Below are positions 1 to 5,611 of a stretch of 6,021 nt of DNA, piece after piece. Source of the DNA: Gammaproteobacteria bacterium (lineage in GTDB: Bacteria > Pseudomonadota > Gammaproteobacteria > Immundisolibacterales > Immundisolibacteraceae); the NCBI GenBank assembly GCA_003645395.1, contig QNFC01000113.1:1-6021 (forward strand). The letters are read 5' to 3'. Made by a program: the position numbers and the translations under genes. The notes beneath the pieces were generated by a model. The model was not told where the DNA came from. It did no database searches and worked only from the letters and a program-made list of their open reading frames with translations. The first letter of the stretch is position 1, and each line of letters begins with the position of its first letter.

Positions 1-71
1 CATTCATAAAACCCTTTCAGGTTTTCGACTGCCCAGGTTTTTGCGTCGCTGCGGGTGAAATCAAGTGCCAT
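1..71 (-). CDS. Partial CDS, N-terminus of a possible dihydrodipicolinate-synthase-family protein
   Basis: Only the first 23 codons lie inside the window; the gene continues off the left edge. On the minus strand an ATG at 71-69 opens a frame reading MALDFTRSDAKTWAVENLKG then FYE. It is preceded by GAGAG seven bases upstream, a reasonable ribosome binding site, which supports this as a true start. The pattern of an acidic/basic opening followed by a Trp-Ala-x-Glu-Asn-hydrophobic-Lys-Gly segment resembles the beginning of some dihydrodipicolinate-synthase/aldolase-family proteins found in catabolic clusters. That resemblance is from memory and covers only about 15 residues, so the family is a weak guess. 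The gene is divergent from the secretion-F-like gene to its right, with the shared upstream region at about 72-208. The reading frame is fairly secure; the function is not. Confidence 0.55.
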   Translation of the reverse strand, partial: MALDFTRSDAKTWAVENLKGFYE

Positions 72-208
72 GGTTTATCTCTCTACAATGGTGGGTGAAC
101 AGGGTTGTTTGTCATGATGGAACGCTCAATTGTAAGGCTAACGGTGCGAGTAATGATGGCGATTGCGCAGAATTCAATATTGACCTGGAATACTCCGAAG
201 AATTGCCG

Positions 209-1168
209 GTGAAGAGTCCCAAACCAATCAGCGCAGGGCTTAATGCACGGTTATTCCAAACCCTGGCGCAGGCTGAGCGGGCTGGACTACCGATTGAACA
301 GTCATTGAAACTCTGTGCGGAAATTGGCCCCGATATTGACGTAGCAATCGCGAATACCAGGAAACGCATAACCGGCGGCGCCAGTCTGGCCGATGGCGGG
401 CGACGAGCAGGGCTCTGGTCCGGTGCTGAGTTTGAAGTCATCAAAGCGGCAGAGGCGAGTGGCGGTCTGGCGCCGATGTTTCAGCGCCTTGCTGACTTCC
501 ACCAGCTGCGGCTAGTGGGTCGGCAGGAATTGCGCAGTGGGCTGATAATGCCGGGAATCTTGCTAGCGGCGGCGCTGCTGATTCCGCCACTGCCGGCGCT
601 GGTCAGTGGTGACCTGTCGCTGGGACAGTATGTCTGGAATATTGTACGGGCTATCTTGAGTCTGGGTTTGGTGGTGGTGATAGCTGCTCAACTACCGAGG
701 TTGCTACGCCGGTGGCCAACGACTGCGGTGGCATTTGACCGCCTGCAAGTTGTTATGCCGTTGATAGGCCCCTGGTATTTTCGCCGCCAGATGCGCGAGT
801 TTATAAATACCCTTGCCCTGTTACTGGCGGCGGGGATTCCTGCCCACGAGGGAGTCAGGCTGGCAACACCGATGACCAACAGTCTAGTGCGTCGGCGTGT
901 TGATGAAATGAGTGAGGCGCTCGCCAACGGCGCCGGGTTTGCGGATGCGCTGGCGACGATTGAAGGTATTAATCAGCAGGCCGTAGCGATGGCCTCCAGT
1001 GGTGAGGCCGCCGGCAAGCTCGATGAGTTGCTCCGCCATTACAGCGAGCTGGAAAACGAACTGACGCGCCGACAGGAGCGCCAGTTAACGACCTGGTTAC
1101 CGCGAGCGGTTTATCTGCTTGTTGCCGGGTGGGCGGGTTGGCAGGTGGTCACTAACTTCATTGGTTAA
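209..1168 (+). CDS. Stand-alone type II secretion system F (GspF/PilC-like) inner-membrane protein
   Basis: The frame is open from a GTG at 65, but its first ~45 codons look unlike the family and that start would overlap the divergent gene. No ATG occurs in frame before the first membrane segment. The best starts are TTG at 203 or GTG at 209, with GAAGAA upstream of the GTG. From GTG 209 the product is 319 residues. It has two repeated T2SF helical domains. The first is near residues 14-115 and contains LAQAERAGLPIEQSL and a GGASLADG motif. The second is near 192-290 and contains LALLLAAGIPAHEG and SSGEAAGKLDELL, the family's conserved aGe-x-sG-x-Ld segment. Hydrophobic stretches lie around 112-132, 140-162 and 298-314. 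GspF and PilC are usually about 400 residues and sit with ATPase and pilin genes. None is here, and the N-terminal cytoplasmic part is short. The family is well supported; the partner machinery is unknown. Confidence 0.85.
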   Translation: MKSPKPISAGLNARLFQTLAQAERAGLPIEQSLKLCAEIGPDIDVAIANTRKRITGGASLADGGRRAGLWSGAEFEVIKAAEASGGLAPMFQRLADFHQLRLVGRQELRSGLIMPGILLAAALLIPPLPALVSGDLSLGQYVWNIVRAILSLGLVVVIAAQLPRLLRRWPTTAVAFDRLQVVMPLIGPWYFRRQMREFINTLALLLAAGIPAHEGVRLATPMTNSLVRRRVDEMSEALANGAGFADALATIEGINQQAVAMASSGEAAGKLDELLRHYSELENELTRRQERQLTTWLPRAVYLLVAGWAGWQVVTNFIG

Positions 1169-1374
1169 CCGGCTGCTTGAAGGTAAGCGCGGCAGGGACG
1201 GGAAAGGAAGCAGGCAGCAAAAGTTTCGTTGAGGTTGCTAACGCCAAATAAGAATGCAGTACTGATTTAATTACTTCGTAAATACCCTGATTTTTATCAA
1301 TTAGCCAAAAAATTTGTGTGCTAGGTTGACCCTCCTATTTCAGAAAGTGCCAAACAGAATAACGGGGTTAAAAA
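1169..1374. other. Intergenic leader region upstream of the first dioxygenase operon
   Basis: This 206-base gap becomes AT-rich in its second half (about 1255-1320). It must carry the control signals of the plus-strand dioxygenase operon unless transcription reads through from the secretion-F-like gene. A TTGACC at 1325-1330 resembles a -35 box, but nothing convincing lies 16-18 bases downstream of it. CTGCTT just after the upstream stop codon can pair with AAGCAG about 30 bases later, forming a loose hairpin without a T-run, so a terminator is not demonstrated. No tetramer-rich direct repeat or GACCG-type palindrome like the one at 5359 was found here, which suggests the two operons do not share that operator. 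Confidence 0.35.
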
Positions 1375-2694
1375 ATGGATGCCAAAGTTGATGGTGTTGA
1401 CGGGTTCGAGGCTATTCGCCAGCAGGTCGAGAACGGTTTTATGCCGTTACATGTTTATAACGATCAGCAGGTTTTTGACGCTGAATTACGAAAAATATTT
1501 GCTAAAACCTGGAATTTTCTAGGTCACGAGTCCGAAATCCCGCAACCTGGCGATTATGTAACTCGTTTTATCGGCCCGGATAGTTTTATTGTTTCACGAG
1601 CAGAAGATGGCCAGATTCGCGCTCTGTTTAATGCCTGCACCCACCGGGGTATGCAGGTGTGTAATAACGAGGGCGGCAATACTCAGGAATTTCTTTGCCC
1701 CTACCACGGTTGGGTGTATGACAGTGCCGGCGAACTACGGGGCGTGCCGCATCAGCGCGATATTTATGGGGCAGAGGGCTTTGACCGGTCTCAGAACGGT
1801 TTGATCAATATCCGTCTGGCCAATTTCGACGGCATGTTGTTTGGCTGCATGGATCCAGAAGCAGAGTCTTTCGAGGAATACCTGGGTGATTTTGCCTGGT
1901 ATCTGCAGTTGATTACCCGACGCAGCGGCGCGGGGTTAAAGGTGATGGGGGCACCCCAGCGTTGGGTGGCCAATGCGGACTGGAAACTCGGCTACGATAA
2001 TTTTGTTGGAGACGGTTATCACACCATTGTTAGCCATCAAAGCGCGCTTGAGGGCGGGGCGTTACCGTTTGAAGGCGCGGAATTTCTCAAATATGGGATT
2101 CAGATTAACGCTGGAAAAGGCGGGCTAGGATTAGCGGAAGTGCCGCCAGTTGAGGGCGGTGGTTGGCCCGCTGAGATATTTGCTGGAATTGAGCAACGCC
2201 TAACCCCTGAACAGGGATTGATCTACGGCATGGGAGGTGGCCCGGTCTATCTGCCTGGTCATGGTGGTTTGTTTCCGAATTTCAGCTTCCTGAATGCTGC
2301 ATCGGCGCTCGAAATTGGCGGCCCACCGATTCCCTATCTCACTTTCCGAGTTTGGAGACCCATCGCTCCGGGGCGGGTGGAAATATGGTCCTGGTGTTTA
2401 GTTGAGGCGGATGGTCCACCGGAATTTCAGGAGGCCAGTTACCGTGGCTATGCGTTGAGTTTTGGTGCCAGTGGCGTGCTTGAACAGGATGATACCGAGA
2501 ACTGGACCAGTATTAGCCTGGTAGCTAAGGGCCAGATGGCACACCAACTTGCACTCAATTACACCATGGGCATGAAAAGTGGGGTCGAGCCGCTGGCTGA
2601 CTGGCCTGGCCCAGGCACTGCCTACCCAACTGATTATCTTGAAGAAAATTCGCGCAAGTTTTATCAGCAGTGGATCACCTACCTGATGGCATAG
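1375..2694 (+). CDS. Rieske aromatic ring-hydroxylating dioxygenase, large (alpha) subunit, naphthalene/biphenyl-type
   Basis: This 439-residue protein is the catalytic subunit of a terminal oxygenase that adds both atoms of O2 to an aromatic ring, giving a cis-dihydrodiol. The Rieske [2Fe-2S] domain (about 40-150) has C88-x-H90 and C108-x2-H111 with 17 residues between, in CTHRG and CPYHGW. The C-terminal catalytic domain carries the mononuclear iron site in DNFVGDGYHTIVSH: the bridging Asp213, His216 and His221. The third iron ligand is an Asp in EQDDTENW (372 or 373). That last motif and the overall length of about 440 are typical of naphthalene, biphenyl and phenylpropionate dioxygenases. 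GGGG seven bases upstream of the ATG is a moderate ribosome binding site. The matching beta subunit follows 89 bases downstream. The alpha3beta3 enzyme is cytoplasmic and needs a ferredoxin and reductase not found in the window. The substrate cannot be read from the sequence. Confidence 0.95.
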   Translation: MDAKVDGVDGFEAIRQQVENGFMPLHVYNDQQVFDAELRKIFAKTWNFLGHESEIPQPGDYVTRFIGPDSFIVSRAEDGQIRALFNACTHRGMQVCNNEGGNTQEFLCPYHGWVYDSAGELRGVPHQRDIYGAEGFDRSQNGLINIRLANFDGMLFGCMDPEAESFEEYLGDFAWYLQLITRRSGAGLKVMGAPQRWVANADWKLGYDNFVGDGYHTIVSHQSALEGGALPFEGAEFLKYGIQINAGKGGLGLAEVPPVEGGGWPAEIFAGIEQRLTPEQGLIYGMGGGPVYLPGHGGLFPNFSFLNAASALEIGGPPIPYLTFRVWRPIAPGRVEIWSWCLVEADGPPEFQEASYRGYALSFGASGVLEQDDTENWTSISLVAKGQMAHQLALNYTMGMKSGVEPLADWPGPGTAYPTDYLEENSRKFYQQWITYLMA

Positions 2695-2783
2695 TCCGCA
2701 CCACTTAGTCCGGACGACGGCTGAGCACCCTGTTGGTTTGAACCCTCGATTGCAGGGACAACAAATACTGGAGAGTAACGATT

Positions 2784-3362
2784 ATGTTGATGCCCAAACG
2801 CTACCATATTTATGAAGAGGATGAGATTGTCTCGCTGGCGGGTACGACTGCCGATAACCGGGTCCGCATCGAAGAATTTCTAAGCCACGAGAGCGCACTG
2901 CTTTCGATGCACAACTACGCAGCATGGGCAGATCTGCTGACCGACGACATAACCTATATTGTGCCCCGGCGGGTATCACGAAAGCGAGGCCGGGGGGAGG
3001 CCGAATTTGAAGAGTTGATGGCGCACTTTGATGATAACGCCGCGACCATGGCGATACGCATCAAACGGTTGTGCGAAAGCACCGCCCTCTGGGCGGAAGA
3101 CCCACTGTCCAGGGTGCGTTATCACCATAGCAACATGCGCATGCGGCAGTTGGAGTCTGGCAACGATAATGCCAACGAGTGGCTCGTAGTTTATAACCTG
3201 CTGATTGTGCGCAACCGGGGTGACCAGCCAGACTCAGACCTGCTTAGCGCACAGCGACAGGATGTCTTAAGAGAAACCAGCACCGGGTTCAGTTTGGCAA
3301 AGCGACTGGTGCTGCTGGATCACGCGGTAATCGGTGCCCATAATCTGTCATTTTTTGTCTAG
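2784..3362 (+). CDS. Aromatic ring-hydroxylating dioxygenase, small (beta) subunit, partner of the upstream alpha subunit
   Basis: This 192-residue protein has the NTF2/SnoaL-like fold of dioxygenase beta subunits, which stabilise the alpha3beta3 hexamer and carry no metal. Recognisable family signatures are the N-terminal helix with FLSHESALLSMHNYAAWADLL (about 32-52), the EDPLSRVRYHHSN segment (105-117), the VYNLLIVRNRGD strand (136-147), and the C-terminal block QRQDVLRETSTGFSLAKR through LLDHAVIGAHNLSFF (157-191). These match the naphthalene/biphenyl-type class, the same class as the alpha gene before it. GGAGAG at 2770-2775 lies eight bases before the ATG at 2784, supporting that start; a second ATG two codons later is possible. 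The 89-base gap after alpha is longer than in the opposing operon and holds its own good ribosome binding site, so expression need not be strictly coupled. It ends just before the hairpin at 3366. Confidence 0.93.
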   Translation: MLMPKRYHIYEEDEIVSLAGTTADNRVRIEEFLSHESALLSMHNYAAWADLLTDDITYIVPRRVSRKRGRGEAEFEELMAHFDDNAATMAIRIKRLCESTALWAEDPLSRVRYHHSNMRMRQLESGNDNANEWLVVYNLLIVRNRGDQPDSDLLSAQRQDVLRETSTGFSLAKRLVLLDHAVIGAHNLSFFV

Positions 3363-3365
3363 CAG

Positions 3366-3420
3366 CTCGCCGGGCGGCGCACTCGGCGCGGATACCCGTT
3401 TGGTGAGTGTGCCGGGCGAG
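3366..3420. terminator. Long imperfect hairpin between convergent operons, possible bidirectional terminator
   Basis: The two arms pair as CTCGCC with GGCGAG, then after a GGG bulge CGGC with GCCG, one mismatch, and CACTC with GAGTG, around a loop of about 20 bases. It sits four bases after the stop of the plus-strand beta subunit and 18 bases from the stop of the minus-strand beta subunit, where a shared terminator is expected. There is no clear T-run on either exit side, so it does not look like a canonical intrinsic terminator. It may instead block 3' exonucleases or assist factor-dependent termination. Confidence 0.45.
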
Positions 3421-3438
3421 TGAATAAAATGGTTCTGC

Positions 3439-3945
3439 TTAAACCAGGAAACCCAGCGCAGGAATTTCGCCGTCGCTGTTGAGCAGGGTTACCTTTTTGT
3501 AGTCCATTAACCATTGGTCACCGTGTCTGCTGAGCTTGTGCTCGCTATGGCCGCTCCAGGTAGTCTGATGGGTGAGGTGGCCGCGCCGTTTGAACTCGGT
3601 GATATTGAAGGTGGAGTAGGTGGTTACGCCGCCATCCTCGCCTGGGTAGACTTCAATGTTGCCGACGATTCGACTACAGATTGAGCGGGGGTCCTGAACG
3701 TACATAGCCTTTGATCGCATCCGGCCCAGGCGGGTGGCAATGCCGGCCCGGTTGGCATAAATGATCGATACTTCGGTCATCGGGTCGCTGTCGTGGGCAC
3801 AGGGCACCCAGTAAACCCCCTTGTCGCTCCACATTGCCTCCCAGTCATCGAACTGGTGCTTATCCATCATGCGGGCTTCGCGGTAGAGAAAGTTCTCAAT
3901 TTCCGGCCGCAAACCGTTCACTTCTGCGTTGCTAATGTTATTCAT
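3439..3945 (-). CDS. Aromatic ring-hydroxylating dioxygenase, small (beta) subunit, benzoate/toluate-type
   Basis: This 168-residue protein is the structural subunit paired with the alpha subunit encoded just upstream on the same strand. The segment FLYREARMMDKHQFDDWEAMW (19-39) and the EVSIIYANRAGIATRLGRM segment (58-76) are characteristic of the BenB/XylY-like benzoate and toluate dioxygenase beta subunits. These are clearly different from the beta subunit of the opposing operon. The length is close to the roughly 160 residues usual for that class. It begins nine bases after the alpha stop codon. Its ribosome binding site (TGAGGGA) includes the alpha stop codon, so translation is probably coupled to give equal subunit amounts. 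It ends close to the hairpin shared with the plus-strand operon. The family is confident; the substrate is not determined. Confidence 0.93.
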   Translation of the reverse strand: MNNISNAEVNGLRPEIENFLYREARMMDKHQFDDWEAMWSDKGVYWVPCAHDSDPMTEVSIIYANRAGIATRLGRMRSKAMYVQDPRSICSRIVGNIEVYPGEDGGVTTYSTFNITEFKRRGHLTHQTTWSGHSEHKLSRHGDQWLMDYKKVTLLNSDGEIPALGFLV

Positions 3946-3954
3946 CGTGTTCCC

Positions 3955-5280
3955 TCACTCACCGGACATAACATGTTTGTAATGGCGCCAGATACCGCGC
4001 TGGGTGGTCTCGCCAAGGTTCTGTGATGTTAGTGCATCGACACCGAAATCGTCTTTTTCGATGCGTTGACTGGATAACCCCCGATTGAGGTAGATCCAGG
4101 GATCGGTATCACTGACCGTGCCCGCCTGGGTACGCTCGAACATCTCCATGTCGTCCGGAGCAAGAAATCCCGCGGGTCCAAAGCCGGCCTGATGGGACAT
4201 GATCCGGGCGGTGTTGATTTCCTGGGACGCGCCTTTTAACTGTGCCGGATGGTAGTAGATCACTGCTTCATGCAGGCTCACCGGCTGGATGGTGCGTACC
4301 GCATCCCAGAGAATCATCAAATTGGGGAATACGGTGATGTGCGATCCGCCGCCGTGGGTGAGCCAAACGGCTTTTTCGCGGGACCCTTCTCGCTCAGCGA
4401 TTTTACCGACGATCTCTTCTGACAGGGTGCCGGTTGAACCGGTAAACCGCAGTTTGTCGCCCTGGGCCCGGTTGAGTGCAAAACCATCTAATACGGCGTG
4501 GCCCCCGCCCAGGTCGCGCTGAGTCGAAAGTTGATCTTCAAGATCACCGCGATCAGTAAACTTGCCCTTACCCGCAGAAGAGTTGGCCGCAAACGCAGCT
4601 AACGCCGTGGCGTGGGTGTATTCGGCGTGGTAGGCGTCGGTCAGGTTCTCCAGCTGCATCTTCCAGTTGCCGCGATAGCTGATGCCGTGACGGCCGGCGG
4701 AGAGGGAGATTTCACCGTCCGGCGCCAGGTCGCAATAGCGGTCGATATAGTCGGCTGCACGGCCGAGGTACTCTTTGAATGGTTGGCCTTCTGCAGCCAG
4801 GCTGGCGAAGATAAAGCCCCGGTGGCTGTCGATGCGCGGCGCTTCAAGCAGATTCATCGTTCCTTCTGCCGGCATCCGTTCGCCGTAATTCGAGGGATGG
4901 GTCATCTCCGCCAGTTCACCAGTATTGGAAAAGACCCAGCCGTGGTAGGCGCAACGGAAAAACTTGCTGTTGCCGCGCTGCTCCTGGCAGACGGTGTTGC
5001 CGCGATGGCGGCACTTGTTCTCTAGCACGCGGACTTTGCCGTCCTGCCCCCTTGAAAGAATAACCGGCCGCTGGCCCATTACCCGGACGACATAATCGTT
5101 GGGGTTGGGGATTTCGGTTTCATGACCGATGTAAACCCAGCCCTTATAGAAGATGCGCTCCATCTCCTGCTGGAATATTTCATCATCTTTATAAAGGTGA
5201 TGATTGATGCGGAAGCCGAATTCCGGGTCTTCCTGAATGAGGTCGTCGTAATCCACATAAGGTTGTGTTGGGGTTAGCAT
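3955..5280 (-). CDS. Rieske aromatic ring-hydroxylating dioxygenase, large (alpha) subunit, benzoate/toluate-type
   Basis: This 441-residue catalytic subunit has an intact Rieske centre, C90-x-H92 and C110-x2-H113 with 17 residues between, in CRHRGN and CAYHGW. The common Pro of CPYH is Ala here. The catalytic domain has NWKMQLENLTDAYHAEYTHAT: Asp215 bridging to the Rieske centre, His218 and His223 as iron ligands. The remaining ligand is an Asp in APDDMEMFERTQAG (376 or 377). The N-terminal run (VYIGHETEIPNPNDY, RPVILSRGQDGKVRVLENKC) and the PDDMEMF motif point to the benzoate/toluate/anthranilate-like group, which commonly acts on aromatic carboxylates. That substrate class is inference. 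Translation starts at ATG 5280 behind a perfect AGGAGG seven bases upstream, the strongest ribosome binding site in the window. It is the first gene of a two-gene operon whose control region (5281-5410) carries a probable repressor operator. No reductase or ferredoxin gene is within the window. Confidence 0.95.
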   Translation of the reverse strand: MLTPTQPYVDYDDLIQEDPEFGFRINHHLYKDDEIFQQEMERIFYKGWVYIGHETEIPNPNDYVVRVMGQRPVILSRGQDGKVRVLENKCRHRGNTVCQEQRGNSKFFRCAYHGWVFSNTGELAEMTHPSNYGERMPAEGTMNLLEAPRIDSHRGFIFASLAAEGQPFKEYLGRAADYIDRYCDLAPDGEISLSAGRHGISYRGNWKMQLENLTDAYHAEYTHATALAAFAANSSAGKGKFTDRGDLEDQLSTQRDLGGGHAVLDGFALNRAQGDKLRFTGSTGTLSEEIVGKIAEREGSREKAVWLTHGGGSHITVFPNLMILWDAVRTIQPVSLHEAVIYYHPAQLKGASQEINTARIMSHQAGFGPAGFLAPDDMEMFERTQAGTVSDTDPWIYLNRGLSSQRIEKDDFGVDALTSQNLGETTQRGIWRHYKHVMSGE

Positions 5281-5287
5281 CTGATCT

Positions 5288-5293
5288 CCTCCT
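5288..5293 (-). promoter_or_regulatory. Consensus Shine-Dalgarno of the minus-strand alpha subunit
   Basis: AGGAGG on the minus strand lies seven bases before the ATG at 5280-5278. It is a full match to the anti-Shine-Dalgarno core, fixes the start codon, and predicts high translation of this dioxygenase compared with the weaker GGGG site of the opposing alpha gene. Confidence 0.85.
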
Positions 5294-5341
5294 GATTCCC
5301 TGTCGGTGCTTATGGTCCGGCTTGATCGCCAGTTAGAGTTA

Positions 5342-5372
5342 ATTCTATCAGTGCAAACGACCGCTCGGTCAG
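5342..5372 (-). promoter_or_regulatory. Candidate promoter of the minus-strand dioxygenase operon
   Basis: Read on the minus strand, CTGACC (5372-5367) resembles a -35 box (four of six matches) and TAGAAT (5347-5342) resembles a -10 box (five of six), separated by 19 bases. The spacing is longer than the ideal 17, so an activator or altered promoter geometry may be involved. Most of the palindrome at 5359-5370 falls between the two boxes, where a bound repressor would block RNA polymerase. The call rests on box matching only. Confidence 0.3.
5359..5370. promoter_or_regulatory. Perfect-arm palindrome resembling a TetR-family operator
   Basis: GACCG-CT-CGGTC has two exact five-base inverted arms around two central bases. 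The GACCG-N2-CGGTC form closely resembles binding sites of several TetR-family repressors that control catabolic genes; this is family knowledge, not proof. It lies 78 bases upstream of the alpha start codon, overlaps the candidate minus-strand promoter, and is just upstream of the plus-strand -35 box at 5379, so one regulator could control both directions. No regulator gene is in the window, so its identity is unknown. Confidence 0.45.
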
Positions 5373-5378
5373 CGCTGG

Positions 5379-5407
5379 TTGACCACTTTTATATTGTTAT
5401 TCATAAA
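5379..5407 (+). promoter_or_regulatory. Candidate sigma-70-like promoter facing the exported hydrolase-like gene
   Basis: TTGACC (5379-5384, five of six -35 matches) and CATAAA (5402-5407, four of six -10 matches) are separated by exactly 17 bases, inside an AT-rich patch. It faces the gene starting at 5612 and would leave a leader of roughly 200 bases, which is long. That leader contains the unexplained short reading frame at 5456-5584. This is the best plus-strand promoter match I could find in the region, judged by eye only. Confidence 0.35.
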
Positions 5408-5611
5408 TATACGGTTGGTGAGGCTGGCGGCCCAATCAGGTAATGGGTGCAATAAATCTTAAAGAGTGCCTATCATGATCCCCATGACTTTGTGTTGGTG
5501 AACAGCGATGGGGTGGCACTGTACAAGGATGGTGGTTGTGTCTGGGCGACAGGGATCGGTGGTGAGAGCGATAATAATCTTTAGAAATATAAAACAGTGT
5601 GGAGAATCTAG

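Larger units (their letters stand above)
5281..5611. other. Divergent control region between the minus-strand dioxygenase operon and the plus-strand exported protein gene
   Basis: This 331-base stretch has no convincing full gene. The part next to the dioxygenase (5281-5410) holds the strong ribosome binding site, a 12-base palindrome at 5359-5370 and promoter-like boxes on both strands. The middle (about 5391-5410) is very AT-rich. The right part (5456-5584) contains a short open frame that looks protein-like but lacks a clear start. It also contains a CCCCAT (5480-5485) that can pair with ATGGGG (5508-5513) around a 22-base loop, without a following T-run. The GGAG ribosome binding site of the next gene lies at 5601-5604. 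Confidence 0.6.

Noticed and set aside
114..212. Short plus-strand frame MMERSIVRLTVRVMM... ending in a GTGA overlap with the secretion-F start at 209
   Set aside because: The overlap could suggest translational coupling, but there is no good ribosome binding site before the ATG at 114 and the peptide looks like chance translation of the upstream region.
112..927. Minus-strand open frames opposite the secretion-F-like gene
   Set aside because: They are low-complexity Arg/Ser/Pro-rich translations typical of antisense frames of a GC-rich gene.
1325..1360. TTGACC as the -35 of a promoter for the plus-strand dioxygenase operon
   Set aside because: No acceptable -10 box lies at 16-18 bases; the nearest AT-containing hexamer is 24 bases away.
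2708..2715. GTCCGGAC eight-base palindrome between the plus-strand alpha and beta genes
   Set aside because: It is too short and isolated to call an operator, and it is inside an operon gap where no promoter boxes were seen.
3793..5025. Several plus-strand open frames of 77-137 codons opposite the minus-strand dioxygenase genes
   Set aside because: They are antisense shadows of two strongly supported genes, with no ribosome binding sites or recognisable domains.
5475..5501. Tiny ORF MIPMTLCW that might be a leader peptide
   Set aside because: An AAAGAG lies upstream, but the peptide has no run of a regulatory amino acid and no adjacent terminator/antiterminator pair could be drawn.
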